A stretch of 64,000 nt of DNA from contig NZ_PYAL01000004.1 of NCBI RefSeq assembly GCF_004121055.1, positions 248,001 to 312,000 on the forward strand, read 5' to 3'. Each line of letters opens with the position of its first letter. The first letter of the stretch is position 1. The notes below the pieces were generated by a model, which did not search any database, had not been told where the DNA came from, and saw only the letters and a program-made list of their open reading frames with translations. The position numbers and the translations under genes were made by a program. This DNA comes from Achromobacter aloeverae (GTDB lineage: Bacteria; Pseudomonadota; Gammaproteobacteria; Burkholderiales; Burkholderiaceae_B). Shown piece by piece: positions 51,829 to 60,326 of the stretch.

Positions 51829-51861
51829 GCAACAGCCCCGGCTTCGTCCGGGGCTGTTGCA
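51828..51861. terminator. Strong hairpin between convergent MFS genes
   Basis: TGCAACAGCCCCGG, a 6-base loop CTTCGT and CCGGGGCTGTTGCA make a perfect 14-bp stem with a stable UUCG-type loop between the ends of two convergent transporter genes. T tracts are short (ATTTC on the plus strand), but the position suits a bidirectional terminator. Confidence 0.75.
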
Positions 51862-51863
51862 TT

Positions 51864-53063
51864 TCAGCGTTGGCGTACCGCCCAGGCGCCGCCGCCAAGT
51901 GCGATGAGTGCCAGCGCCAGCGCGAACAGCGTCGCGCCGGTCGCCAATCCGACGGCGTCGATCAGGTAGCCGGCGGCCACCGGCAGCAGGCCTGCCGGGA
52001 TGTAGCCGCCTATGTTCAGTACGGCGTTCGCCTGCGCCCTGTGGCTGTCGGATACATGCAAGCCTATCAAGGTCAGGCCGCCCAGTTGTCCCAGACCCTG
52101 TCCCGCGCCTGCCAGCAGCGCGGCCGCGACCAGCGCAGGTACCTGGGTGGCCTGGACCGCGGCTGCCAGGCTCAGCATGGCCAGCACCGTAGCGGCCGTG
52201 CCGGCGGCAAAGATGCGGGCCACCGGCCATTGCCGCACGACAAACTGGACGCCAACGGCGGTGAAGAACATGGTGCAGGCCACGGCGCCCGCCAGGAGAG
52301 GGCTGCGCACCCCCAGCAGGCGGGCCAGCAGCGACGGTCCCAGCGCCAGGACGAAGGAGGTGGCGGTGATGCCCGGGCCGAAAGTGGCGATGCCGGACAG
52401 CACCTGACGCCGGTTCGCCGTCGGCACGCCCGGCAGGCGCAGTCGCAGGGGAGCATCGTCCGGGCGGGCGCGATCCGGCAAACGGCGGGCCACGAGCAGG
52501 GCAGTCAGCAGGACCAGGGCTTCGATGGCGAAGATGGGCAGGGTCGGTTGCCCAAGCGTTTGCGCCAGTCCGCCTGCCAGCAGGGGACCTAGGCCGGCAC
52601 CCAGCACCATGGCGACAGACGCCAGCAATGCCGCGCTGCGCCTGTGGCCGATGCCGGCGTCGACCACCGCCGCCATGCCCGCCGAGACAGTCACGCCTAC
52701 GGCGATGCCGGCCAGCAAGCGGCCGATCGCGAGCATGCCGATCGAGGTCGCCGTGGCGAACAGCCCGCATGCCGCGAGCGCGGCGAGCAATCCCGGGACC
52801 AGTACCGGCTTGCGGCCGTAGTGATCGGACAACTGCCCGGCCACCAGCAGCGTGCCCAGCAGGCCGGCAATGTAAAGCGCGAAGATGACGGTCAGCATCC
52901 CAGACGAAAACCCCATCTGCTCCTGCCAATGCACGTACAGCGGGGTTGGGGAATTCGACAACATGAAAACCGCGGTGACCATCCATGCGGCGGCCCATGC
53001 CCGGGCGGGGGCAGTAGGCGCGCCCGCGGGCTGGGCGCCGCAAGACGTGGGGGAGGATGACAT
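51864..53063 (-). CDS. MFS transporter (drug/sugar exporter type)
   Basis: A 399-residue 12-helix transporter of the AraJ/NepI/CmlA-like exporter class. The motif A loop GQLSDHYGRKPVLVPGLLAAL follows helix 2, and RLLAGIAVGVTVSAGMAAV resembles the family helix 5 region. AGGAG lies 6 bases before the ATG at 53063. It diverges from the ArsR-like regulator across a long inverted repeat, a common arrangement for a regulator and its exporter target. The N-terminus (about 20 residues) is polar with SSSPTSCGAQPAG. The substrate is unknown. Confidence 0.9.
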   Translation of the reverse strand: MSSSPTSCGAQPAGAPTAPARAWAAAWMVTAVFMLSNSPTPLYVHWQEQMGFSSGMLTVIFALYIAGLLGTLLVAGQLSDHYGRKPVLVPGLLAALAACGLFATATSIGMLAIGRLLAGIAVGVTVSAGMAAVVDAGIGHRRSAALLASVAMVLGAGLGPLLAGGLAQTLGQPTLPIFAIEALVLLTALLVARRLPDRARPDDAPLRLRLPGVPTANRRQVLSGIATFGPGITATSFVLALGPSLLARLLGVRSPLLAGAVACTMFFTAVGVQFVVRQWPVARIFAAGTAATVLAMLSLAAAVQATQVPALVAAALLAGAGQGLGQLGGLTLIGLHVSDSHRAQANAVLNIGGYIPAGLLPVAAGYLIDAVGLATGATLFALALALIALGGGAWAVRQR

Positions 53064-53072
53064 GGCTAAGCT

Positions 53073-53138
53073 CCTGTACGAGTTTTTTCGAACTAAGGTT
53101 GGGGGAACTATATCTCAGTTCGAAAAAACTCGTACAGG
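53073..53138. promoter_or_regulatory. 22-bp perfect inverted repeat, operator pair of the arsR-like/MFS divergon
   Basis: CCTGTACGAGTTTTTTCGAACT (described by halves: CCTGTACGAG and TTTTTTCGAACT, 53073-53094) is repeated in exact inverse at 53117-53138 with a 22-base spacer. The AT-rich spacer holds TATATC on the plus strand and TATAGT on the minus strand, both -10-like. The left arm reaches the ribosome site of the MFS gene. The symmetry implies two equal binding sites for the divergent ArsR-like regulator, controlling both directions. Confidence 0.85.
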
Positions 53139-53156
53139 TGTTATAGTCGCCAGACC

Positions 53157-53210
53157 AACTGGACCGACTGGACCGACTGGACCGACTGGACCGGCTGGAC
53201 CGGCTGGTAC
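53157..53210. repeat. 9-bp tandem repeat in the arsR-like leader
   Basis: GGACCGACT-type units repeat about six times with a 9-base period, the last two reading GGACCGGCT. It lies between the inverted-repeat operator and the regulator start codon, so it would be in the 5' leader. It is open in one frame as Gly-Pro-Thr repeats but no gene is supported. Confidence 0.85.
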
Positions 53211-53230
53211 AGCAAACGGGTTCTGCAACC

Positions 53231-53626
53231 ATGACGACGAAACTCACCGATATCCCGGACGACGCGCCGGCCGGCCTTCCTCCGCCGCTGGCGGAGCCGG
53301 ACGTCGCCGCCTTGCGGCTGGAAACCGTCTTTGGCGCGCTCGCCGACCCGCTGCGCCTGACCATCGTGCACAAGTTGATGCGCGAATCGGACGCCTACGA
53401 TCATCCTTGCGGCTGGTTTGGGTTTGACCGGCCCAAGTCGTCCTTGACCCATCATTTCAAGGCCTTGCGCGAGGCCGGGGTGATACGCCAGCGGCAATAC
53501 GGGCTGGAAAGGCGCAGTCGCTTGCGCCGGGAGGATCTGGAAGCCCGTTTTCCGGGGCTATTGTCCTTGGTGGACGGCTGGCGGCCGCTCAGGGAAAAAA
53601 CGGCGGCTGGCGACCCCGGGCTGTGA
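53231..53626 (+). CDS. ArsR-like winged-helix transcriptional regulator
   Basis: A 131-residue winged-helix protein of the ArsR/HxlR-like size class. The HTH runs from about residue 32 (LETVFGALADPLRLTIVHKLM) through DRPKSSLTHHFKALREAGVIRQRQ, which is the recognition helix and wing. No clear CxC metal motif is present; one cysteine lies in DHPCGWFGF, so metal sensing is uncertain. It is divergent from the MFS exporter and probably represses both genes via the 22-bp inverted repeat. No strong ribosome site is seen before the ATG. Confidence 0.85.
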   Translation: MTTKLTDIPDDAPAGLPPPLAEPDVAALRLETVFGALADPLRLTIVHKLMRESDAYDHPCGWFGFDRPKSSLTHHFKALREAGVIRQRQYGLERRSRLRREDLEARFPGLLSLVDGWRPLREKTAAGDPGL

Positions 53627-53654
53627 CTGGAGCCCGTTCAAGACTGAAGCATGT

Positions 53655-53876
53655 TCAATATAGGGAAACGGGATCGAACGCCGGCTTGACGGCGCCCAGG
53701 CGCGAGAACAGGCCAGCATTGTCGCTGCCGGCGCGGGCGCTCAAGGCCACGCCCGGCGGGGGATCCAGCCGGGTGGCGCGTGCACAGAGCCAGCCGGCCA
53801 TGACGACGGCCAGCACGGCCACGCCGTGATACAGGACGATTTGATACCGAAACCGGGCCTTGGACCAGCGATGCAT
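53655..53876 (-). CDS. Small single-pass membrane protein (hypothetical)
   Basis: A 73-residue reading frame starting MHRWSKARFRYQIVLYHGVA. Residues about 13-32 form one hydrophobic helix after a basic N-terminus, and the rest is polar, ending PVSLY. GGGAGA lies 8 bases before the ATG. No family is recognised. It fills an otherwise empty 365-base gap between the ArsR-like gene and the efflux operon. It could be spurious. Confidence 0.45.
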   Translation of the reverse strand: MHRWSKARFRYQIVLYHGVAVLAVVMAGWLCARATRLDPPPGVALSARAGSDNAGLFSRLGAVKPAFDPVSLY

Positions 53877-53992
53877 ACCGTCTCCCTTTCCCCGGCGTTC
53901 GCCGGGAGTGCTGCGCGGTGCTGCCTTGCTGCATATGTCTCGGGTCCGCCCTCATGGTGGCGGACTCCACGTTTTCTGTGAAACGCCCTTAT

Positions 53993-55561
53993 TTAACCCG
54001 AGTCGCGGCCATTCGTCATCGGGGGCTGCCCGGAGGCGTCCCCGGCTTTCTGGTCCCCTTCTTTCTGGTTCCCTTCCTTCCAGCCCAGGCCCAGGCTCTT
54101 TTGCAGGGACACGAAGTCGTCCAGCAACTCCGCCTGCCCCGCCACTACGTCCTGCTGCGCCGCGAATTCACTGCGCTGCGTGTCCAGCAGGTCGATCAGG
54201 GTGGTCGTGCCGGCGCGATAGCGCTGGCGGGTCAGGTCGGCGGCGCGCTGGGCCGACACCTGGACCTGGCGCAGCCGGTCCAGGTGTTCGCGCTGGTGGC
54301 CGTAGCGCGACAGCGCGCCATTGGCGTCCTGCAACGCTTGCAGCACCGCGTGGGCATATTTGGCCTCGGCTTCGTCCCGGGCCGCCTCGGCAGCGTGGAT
54401 CGCGCTGCGGGTACGGCCAAAATCGAGGACATTCCATTGCAGATAGGGCACGCCGACCCAGCTGAAGTTGCTTCTGCGCAACAGATGGCTGGGTGTGTCG
54501 GCGCTGAATCCCAGGGTGCCGAACAGCGAAACCTTGGGGAAAAGATCGGCCGTGTGCTCGCCGATCTGGGCGTAGGTGGATGCCAGCCGGCGTTCCGCGG
54601 CGCGGATGTCGGGCCGGCGCCGCAGCATGGCGGCGGGGTCGCCCACGTCGACGGTGGCGGGCAGGACGGGCAGCGCGCCGACCGGCGCCAGCGCGTGGTC
54701 CAGTTCGCCGGGCTCTCGTCCGGTAAGCACCGCCAGGCGGTCTAGCGATTCGGTGATCTGTTCATCCAGCGGCACCAGCGTGGCGCGGGTGGTCTGCACC
54801 TGGGTGGTAAGGCGTTCGACATCCACATCGGCGGCGGTGCCGGCGGCGCGGCGCTGCAAGGTCAGGTCCAGCATGCGTTGCTGCAGGTCCGCCGACGCTT
54901 GGGCGAGCCGCAGGCGTTGTTGTTGGTCGCGCAGGCCGATGTAGGCCTGCGCCACTTCCGCCGCCAGCGATACCTGGGTGTCGGCAAGGTCCGCATCGAC
55001 CGCTTCGGCCTCGGCGGACGCGGCTTCGACGGCGCGGCGCTTGCCGCCGAACAGGTCCAGCTCCCACGACGCGTCGAAGTCGGCCGTGTACAGCGTCATG
55101 GGACCGCCGGAAGTAAAGCTGCTGTCGGGCGTATTCGTGCGCAGCATGGCGGCCGTCGCGGAACTGGTCGGCATCTGGTTGGCCTGCTGCTGGCGCAATT
55201 GCGCGCGCGATTGGCGCAGGCGCGCTTGCGCCGCATGCACGTCGGGGTTGTGCGCGAGGGCCGCGTCGACCAGGGCGTCCAATTGCGCGTCGCCCAGCGT
55301 GCGCCACCACTGCGCCGCCGAGGCGCCGGGCCCCGTGCGGACGGCGGCGCCCGCGTCAGGCTGGCGCACGAAGGCTTGCGCCTTTTCGGCCTTGGGCGCG
55401 GCGTCGGGCGCGCCGCGATAGTCGGGGCCGACCGCGCAGCCGGCCAGCAGCAGCGTGGCGAGCAGCGTAAGAGGCAAGGAATGGTGCGACGGCCTGGACA
55501 GGCGCGCGCGGGCATTGCCGGGCGAGGACGGGGCGTGGCGGAAAGACTTCATGATGTTCAT
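53993..55561 (-). CDS. Outer-membrane efflux channel, NodT/OprM family
   Basis: A 522-residue RND/MFS-type outer-membrane factor lipoprotein. The signal peptide ends LLATLLLAGC with Cys as lipidation site. Two TolC-type repeats follow, each with long coiled-coil helices: DALVDAALAHNPDVHAAQARL, then the second-repeat DLFPKVSLFGTLGF and QRYRAGTTTLIDLLDTQRSE. The channel would link to the EmrA-like adaptor. It starts 7 bases after the EmrB-like gene ends. MKSFRHAPSS at 55552 is an alternative start. The C-terminus is Lys/Asp/Gln-rich and repeats EGNQKEGDQKAGD. Confidence 0.93.
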   Translation of the reverse strand: MNIMKSFRHAPSSPGNARARLSRPSHHSLPLTLLATLLLAGCAVGPDYRGAPDAAPKAEKAQAFVRQPDAGAAVRTGPGASAAQWWRTLGDAQLDALVDAALAHNPDVHAAQARLRQSRAQLRQQQANQMPTSSATAAMLRTNTPDSSFTSGGPMTLYTADFDASWELDLFGGKRRAVEAASAEAEAVDADLADTQVSLAAEVAQAYIGLRDQQQRLRLAQASADLQQRMLDLTLQRRAAGTAADVDVERLTTQVQTTRATLVPLDEQITESLDRLAVLTGREPGELDHALAPVGALPVLPATVDVGDPAAMLRRRPDIRAAERRLASTYAQIGEHTADLFPKVSLFGTLGFSADTPSHLLRRSNFSWVGVPYLQWNVLDFGRTRSAIHAAEAARDEAEAKYAHAVLQALQDANGALSRYGHQREHLDRLRQVQVSAQRAADLTRQRYRAGTTTLIDLLDTQRSEFAAQQDVVAGQAELLDDFVSLQKSLGLGWKEGNQKEGDQKAGDASGQPPMTNGRDSG

Positions 55562-55568
55562 TGCGGGA

Positions 55569-57170
55569 TCAATGTCCGGCGGACGGCACCGGGCCGCGTG
55601 GGGTTTTCAGCAGCAAGGCCAGGGGGACGCAGGCCAACAAGGCCAGGGCGAGCAGGTAGAAGGCATCGGAATACGTCATCACCGCCGCCTGCTGCTGGAT
55701 CTGCGCGGCCAGTTGCCCCAGCGCGCGCATCTTCGAATACGCCATGTCGCCCGTCCGCGCGAACCAGTTGGCGGCCATGGCGGCGATATGGTCCTGACCG
55801 GCAAGGGAGTTGGCCGTCAGCGATTCGCGGATGACGTCGGTGTGATACGTATTGCGGCGGTCGATGACGATGCCGATCAGTGCCAGGCCCACCGAACCGC
55901 CCAGGTTGCGCGCCATGTTGTACAGGCCGGCGGCGTCGCCGGATTCCTCGCGCGTGACCGCCGCCATCGACGCCTGGTTCAAGGGCATCATGCACAGCAT
56001 CTGGCCGATGCCGCGCAGGAACTGCGACCCATAGAAATCGTGGCCCACCGCCTGGGCGGTGAGGTCGATGTCCAGCAGGCAACTGCCGGTGAACAGCAGC
56101 AGGCCCAGGATGACCAGCACGCGGAAGTCGGCCCTGCCCAGCAGGCGCGGCAGCAGCGGCATCATCAGGAAGGCCGGCACGCCGGAGACCAGCATGACGG
56201 CGCCGGACTGCTGGGCGTTGTAGCCGGCGATCAGGCTGAGGAATTGCGGCACCAGGTAGGACACGCCATACAGTCCCGCGCCGACGGCGAAGACGATAAG
56301 GATGACGCTGGCGTAGCGGGGATTGCGCAGCAGGCCCAGGCGCACGATGGGCTTGCGCGCGGTGAACTGCGCCACGCCCAGCACGATGAAGCCGGCGAGG
56401 GACATGAGGCTCAGCGTGATGATCATGGTCGAGTCGAACCACCGTTCGCGCTGGCCTTCCTCCAGCACCACCGTCAGCGAACTCAGCGCGACCGACAGTC
56501 CGGCGATGCCCAGCCAGTCGGCCTTGATGAATTCTCCCCAGTGGGCTTTTTCCGAGGGCAGCCCCAGCAGCAGCAGGGCGACCAGGCCGATGCAGACCGG
56601 AAGATTGACGAAGAAGCACCAGCTCCAGCTGATGTTCTCCGCCAGCCATCCGCCCGCCACCGGCCCGAGCAGCGGACCCAGCAGCACGATGAGGCCGAAC
56701 ATGGTCATGCCCACGGGCATCTGCTCGCGCGGCAGCCGCGTCCGGATAATGGTCTGCGCGGTGGGAATCATGGCGCCGCCGACGAAACCCTGGCCGATGC
56801 GGCCGATGATCATTTGCGTCAGCGAGCCGGACAGGCCGCACATGGCGGAAAACATGGCGAACAGCACGGCGTTGCCGAGCAGGAAGTTACGCAGGCCAAA
56901 GACGCGCGTAAGCCAGGCAGCCAACGGGATCATGACGATCTCGGACAGCAGGTAGCCGGTGGAAATCCACGTGCCTTCCGTGCCGGTGGCGCCGATCGAG
57001 CCCTGGATCTGCGGCAGCGCGGAGTTGGTGATGGAGATGTCCAGCGTCGCCATCAACGCGCCGAGCGCGCCGCCGGCGACAGCGATCCAGTCGGCCGCGG
57101 TGGCCCGCGCCGCCGGCGGGGCAGGCTGGGGCTGGGGCGTGGGGGCGGCCAGCGTGGCGGCGTCAGCCAT
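55569..57170 (-). CDS. emrB: DHA2-family MFS efflux pump (EmrB-like)
   Basis: A 533-residue, 14-helix drug:H+ antiporter. Family motifs include ATLDISITNSALPQIQGSIG in helix 1, the EGTWISTGYLLSEIVMIPLAAWL region, and motif C GPLLGPVAGGWLAENISWSWCF, which is diagnostic for exporters. It overlaps the EmrA-like gene by 8 bases and is followed by the outer-membrane channel gene, giving a complete tripartite pump for hydrophobic acids, uncouplers or antibiotics. Confidence 0.95.
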   Translation of the reverse strand: MADAATLAAPTPQPQPAPPAARATAADWIAVAGGALGALMATLDISITNSALPQIQGSIGATGTEGTWISTGYLLSEIVMIPLAAWLTRVFGLRNFLLGNAVLFAMFSAMCGLSGSLTQMIIGRIGQGFVGGAMIPTAQTIIRTRLPREQMPVGMTMFGLIVLLGPLLGPVAGGWLAENISWSWCFFVNLPVCIGLVALLLLGLPSEKAHWGEFIKADWLGIAGLSVALSSLTVVLEEGQRERWFDSTMIITLSLMSLAGFIVLGVAQFTARKPIVRLGLLRNPRYASVILIVFAVGAGLYGVSYLVPQFLSLIAGYNAQQSGAVMLVSGVPAFLMMPLLPRLLGRADFRVLVILGLLLFTGSCLLDIDLTAQAVGHDFYGSQFLRGIGQMLCMMPLNQASMAAVTREESGDAAGLYNMARNLGGSVGLALIGIVIDRRNTYHTDVIRESLTANSLAGQDHIAAMAANWFARTGDMAYSKMRALGQLAAQIQQQAAVMTYSDAFYLLALALLACVPLALLLKTPRGPVPSAGH

Positions 57171-58350
57171 GATTGGAGGCCGCCGGCGCCGTGGCGCGGT
57201 TTTCCTCGCGCACCTTCTGCTCGTCGTCGCGCGCGCCGCGCGTGTCGACTTCCGCCGTCACCGACAGGCCCGGCAGCAGCAGGCTGCGCGTGGCCGGTCC
57301 CGTGTCGATGCGGATGCGCACCGGCACGCGCTGGACGATCTTGGTGAAATTGCCGGTCGCGTTTTCCGGCGGCAGCAAGGCGAACTGGGATCCGGTGCCG
57401 GGCGCGAAACTGTCGACCACGCCATGCAAGTCGGTGCCGGGCAAGGCGTCCACATGCAGGGTGACCGGCTGGTTGACGCGCATGCGTCCTATCTGGGTTT
57501 CCTTGAAATTGGCGACCAGGTAGACGTTTTGCACCGGAACCACCGTCATGGCGCGCGTGCCGGGTTGCACATACTGGCCGACGCGCACGCTGCGGTCGCC
57601 GATGCGGCCCGGCTGGGAGGCCCGCACCACGGTGTCCTGCAAATCCAGGGCGGCCTGGCGGGCGCTGGCCCGCGCGGCGTCGGCCTGGGCGCGGGCCTGG
57701 TCGATCTCCGCGGCGGTGACGGCCAGCTGCGCCTGGGCGGCGGCCACCGCGGCGGTGTTGGCGGCCAGGGTGGCCTGCGCCTGGTCGCGCGTGTTCACCA
57801 GGTTGGCCAGGCGTTCGCTGGTTTCCGCGCCGCTGGCCGCCAGGGGGCGGTAACGGCGCACTTCGTCTTCGGCGTGCTGCGCATTCAGGCGGGCCACGCG
57901 TTGCTGGGCCTGGGCCTGTTCGAGGCTGGCCTGTTGCTGCCGCAGCGCGGCCTGGGCGCGAGCCAGGTCGGCTTCGCGCGCGGCGATGGTGGCCTTGGCC
58001 TGGTCCAGGGTGGCGCGGTAGGTTCCGTCATCCAGACGCAACAGCGGATCGCCGACTTTCACCGTTTGGTTGTCGGCGACGTAGACTTCGGCAACATAGC
58101 CGCTGATCTTGGGAGCGACCGTCATGGCGTCCGCCTGAAGATAGGCGTCGTCGGTGCTTTCGAAGTAGCGGCCAACCAGCCACCAGTGGCCTAGCCAAGC
58201 GGCGCCGGCCAGGACGGCCAGGCCGGCGCCGGCCAAGAGCGCCAGTCGCCGGCGCGAGGCGGGGCGCGGCCGCGAGGCGGCGGGCGGGGGAGGAGCCAGG
58301 GGAGGCGCTAGCGGAGGCGCGCCGGGTAGGGTGTCTGTGGTGGTCGACAT
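57163..58350 (-). CDS. emrA: HlyD-family periplasmic adaptor (EmrA-like)
   Basis: A 395-residue membrane-fusion protein. A Pro/Ala-rich cytoplasmic N-terminus (about 1-32) is followed by one membrane helix (LALLAGAGLAVLAGAAWLGH) and a lipoyl-type half (DDAYLQADAMTVAPKISGYV). A long alpha-hairpin rich in Ala/Gln/Arg (about 110-240) comes next, then the second lipoyl half and beta-barrel (VRASQPGRIGDRSVRVGQYV). It is the first gene of the operon and bridges EmrB and the outer-membrane channel. The start at 58350 matches family beginnings. Confidence 0.95.
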   Translation of the reverse strand: MSTTTDTLPGAPPLAPPLAPPPPAASRPRPASRRRLALLAGAGLAVLAGAAWLGHWWLVGRYFESTDDAYLQADAMTVAPKISGYVAEVYVADNQTVKVGDPLLRLDDGTYRATLDQAKATIAAREADLARAQAALRQQQASLEQAQAQQRVARLNAQHAEDEVRRYRPLAASGAETSERLANLVNTRDQAQATLAANTAAVAAAQAQLAVTAAEIDQARAQADAARASARQAALDLQDTVVRASQPGRIGDRSVRVGQYVQPGTRAMTVVPVQNVYLVANFKETQIGRMRVNQPVTLHVDALPGTDLHGVVDSFAPGTGSQFALLPPENATGNFTKIVQRVPVRIRIDTGPATRSLLLPGLSVTAEVDTRGARDDEQKVREENRATAPAASNHG

Positions 58351-58412
58351 GGTGAGGGAAGCCGGGGGGGAGGCGGTGAAAACTTAGCAAGTGGAAGATT
58401 TTTGTCGATCGG

Positions 58413-58454
58413 AACAAATTTATCAAGTGTTATATTTTGTCCATCTAATTTGTT
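58413..58454. promoter_or_regulatory. AACAAATT/AATTTGTT inverted repeat between emrA-like and tetR genes
   Basis: AACAAATT (58413-58420) and AATTTGTT (58447-58454) are exact inverse copies separated by 26 AT-rich bases containing TATATT. This is the only strongly AT-rich stretch nearby and lies in the 123-base gap between divergent genes, so it is the likely TetR operator and divergent promoter. Confidence 0.65.
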
Positions 58455-58473
58455 ACGCTGCGGGAGAAAGAAA

Positions 58474-59196
58474 ATGATCGATGCCAAGCGGCCCCGGCGC
58501 CCGGCGGCGGGGGGGTATGCCCGAGGAGACGAAACGCGCCTGCGCATCATCGATGCGGCGATCGAACGCTTCGGCGAGGCGGGTTTCGATGGCGCTTCGA
58601 CGCGCGATATCGCGCAGCGCGCCGGCGTGAATGCCCCCGCCTTGCAGTATTACTTCGAGAACAAGGAAGGCCTGTACCGGGCGTGTGCGGAGCACATCGC
58701 CGACGAGACGCTGGCTTTTTTCGAGCCGGTGGTGGTGAATGCGCGCCAGGTGCTGGCGGAAAACGGCGACGCGGAACGCCTGATCGATGCCTTCATCCGC
58801 ATCCAGGAAACGATCGCCGACAAGATGTTTACGCTCCGGCGGGATCCGGATCCCCGCATGTTCTTCGCCCGCGAGCAGGCGGGACACGAGCCGGGCATCG
58901 CGTCGGAGGTGTTGCAGTGCCGCTTGCGCAAGCCGCTGAACGACCTCTGCGCCGAGCTGCTGGCGCGGCTGACCGGATGCGAGTCCCACGATCCGCGCAA
59001 CCTGGTGCGCATGATGAGCCTGAATGGCCAGTTGCTCGTGTTTCACATCGCGCGCCGTAGCACGCTGACCTTGTTCGGCTGGAATGACATCGATGCCGAA
59101 AAGGCCGAACTGATCAAGTCCACCGTGCGTGCCCAGACGCGCCAGTTGCTGGAAACGTGGAATCGGGAGGCCCGAAAAAACGGCGGGGTGGCGTGA
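58474..59196 (+). CDS. TetR-family regulator (DUF1956/CecR-like C-terminus)
   Basis: A 240-residue repressor. The N-terminal TetR HTH (about residues 22-68) has IIDAAIERFGEAGFDGASTR, then DIAQRAGVNAPALQYYFENK. The C-terminal effector half resembles the CecR/DUF1956 group (RDPDPRMFFAREQAGHEPG). GGGAGAAAG lies 3-11 bases before the ATG at 58474, making this start clear despite an open frame upstream. It is divergent from the emrAB-channel operon and very probably represses it. Confidence 0.94.
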   Translation: MIDAKRPRRPAAGGYARGDETRLRIIDAAIERFGEAGFDGASTRDIAQRAGVNAPALQYYFENKEGLYRACAEHIADETLAFFEPVVVNARQVLAENGDAERLIDAFIRIQETIADKMFTLRRDPDPRMFFAREQAGHEPGIASEVLQCRLRKPLNDLCAELLARLTGCESHDPRNLVRMMSLNGQLLVFHIARRSTLTLFGWNDIDAEKAELIKSTVRAQTRQLLETWNREARKNGGVA

Positions 59197-59214
59197 CACC
59201 CCGCGGCGACACCA

Positions 59215-60225
59215 TCAGAAACGCACGACCACCTTGCCGAAGGCGCCGCGTTCGAGGTGCCTGAAGGCGGCCGGCACGTCGTCGGCGCCGTATTCGGCGG
59301 CGATGACGGGTTGCAGGGAATTGACGTCGACGGCGCGGACCATGCTCTCCAGCGCGCGCCGGTGCCCGACGGCGATACCCTTGATCGTGACGCGCGTGCC
59401 GATCGCGACATAGGCCGACCCGGCGAACTCGCTACCTGCCAGCACGCCGATCACGCTGATATGCGCGCCTTGCGCCGAGGCCTTCATCGAACGGCCAAGA
59501 TTGGCGCCCCCCACGGTTTCCAGCACATGATCGGCGCCGCGTCCGCCTGTCAGTTCGCGTACTTGCGTGATCCAGTCGTCGTGGCGCGAGAGGGCATGGC
59601 TGGCGCCCATGGCCAGGACCTGGGTGCGCTTATGCTCGGCGCTCGACACGACGATGGCGCGCGCGCCATGCATGCGCGCGAATTGCAGGCCGAACAAGGA
59701 AACGCCGCCCGTGCCATGTATCAGGACGGTCTGGCCGGCATGCAGGTGGCCTTCCTCGACCAGCGCGGACCACGCCGTGAGTGCCGCGCACGGCAAGGTG
59801 CTGGCCTGCGCGGCGTCCAGCGTCGCCGGCGCGGCGGATGCCCATTGCGCATCCAGCACGACATGGGAGGCGAGCGCGCCCGGGCCGGGGCCGCCCATCG
59901 GCAGCACGTCCACGGGCCTCATGCCGTCGATCCAGCCGCCCTGGAAAGTGTTGATGACACGGTCGCCAGGCGTCCAGCGGTTCACGCCGGGACCGACCGC
60001 GCTGACCGTGCCCGCCAGGTCGGAGGCCGGCACGAACGGCAGGGGCGCGCTCCAGCCATAGTCCTTGTCATTGCCTGTCAACAGGAGATCGCGATAGTTC
60101 AACGATACGGCTTCGACGCGGACCACGATCTGCCCGGGGCCCGGCTGGGGAACGGGGACCTGGACGCGTTGCAGGTTTTGATGGCCGTATTTGGAGATTT
60201 GCCAACGGAACGACGTATCGGTCAT
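59215..60225 (-). CDS. MDR-family NAD(P)-dependent alcohol dehydrogenase/quinone oxidoreductase-like
   Basis: A 336-residue medium-chain dehydrogenase/reductase. The N-terminal GroES-like domain has VEAVSLNYRDLLLTGND; the usual catalytic zinc cysteine of alcohol dehydrogenases is replaced in SLNYRD, so zinc catalysis is doubtful and a quinone-oxidoreductase or enoyl-reductase-type reaction fits better. The Rossmann part shows LIHGTGGVSLFGLQFARMHG and GGRGADHVLETVGG. It lies 101 bases from and divergent to a LysR regulator, its likely controller. Confidence 0.9.
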   Translation of the reverse strand: MTDTSFRWQISKYGHQNLQRVQVPVPQPGPGQIVVRVEAVSLNYRDLLLTGNDKDYGWSAPLPFVPASDLAGTVSAVGPGVNRWTPGDRVINTFQGGWIDGMRPVDVLPMGGPGPGALASHVVLDAQWASAAPATLDAAQASTLPCAALTAWSALVEEGHLHAGQTVLIHGTGGVSLFGLQFARMHGARAIVVSSAEHKRTQVLAMGASHALSRHDDWITQVRELTGGRGADHVLETVGGANLGRSMKASAQGAHISVIGVLAGSEFAGSAYVAIGTRVTIKGIAVGHRRALESMVRAVDVNSLQPVIAAEYGADDVPAAFRHLERGAFGKVVVRF

Positions 60226-60326
60226 GGGAATGCCTTGCGAGTCGAGTGGGGATGGATCATGCTACTGAATCCAATTACTCCGCAGTGGCGTCATTTTTTC
60301 TTGTTTATGGCGCCTTAGATTCACCA

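Noticed and set aside
53141-53230. Collagen-like Gly-Pro-Thr coding repeat
   Set aside because: It is a 9-bp DNA repeat in the leader of the ArsR-like gene; the frame lacks a gene-like start and continues as a shadow of the regulator.
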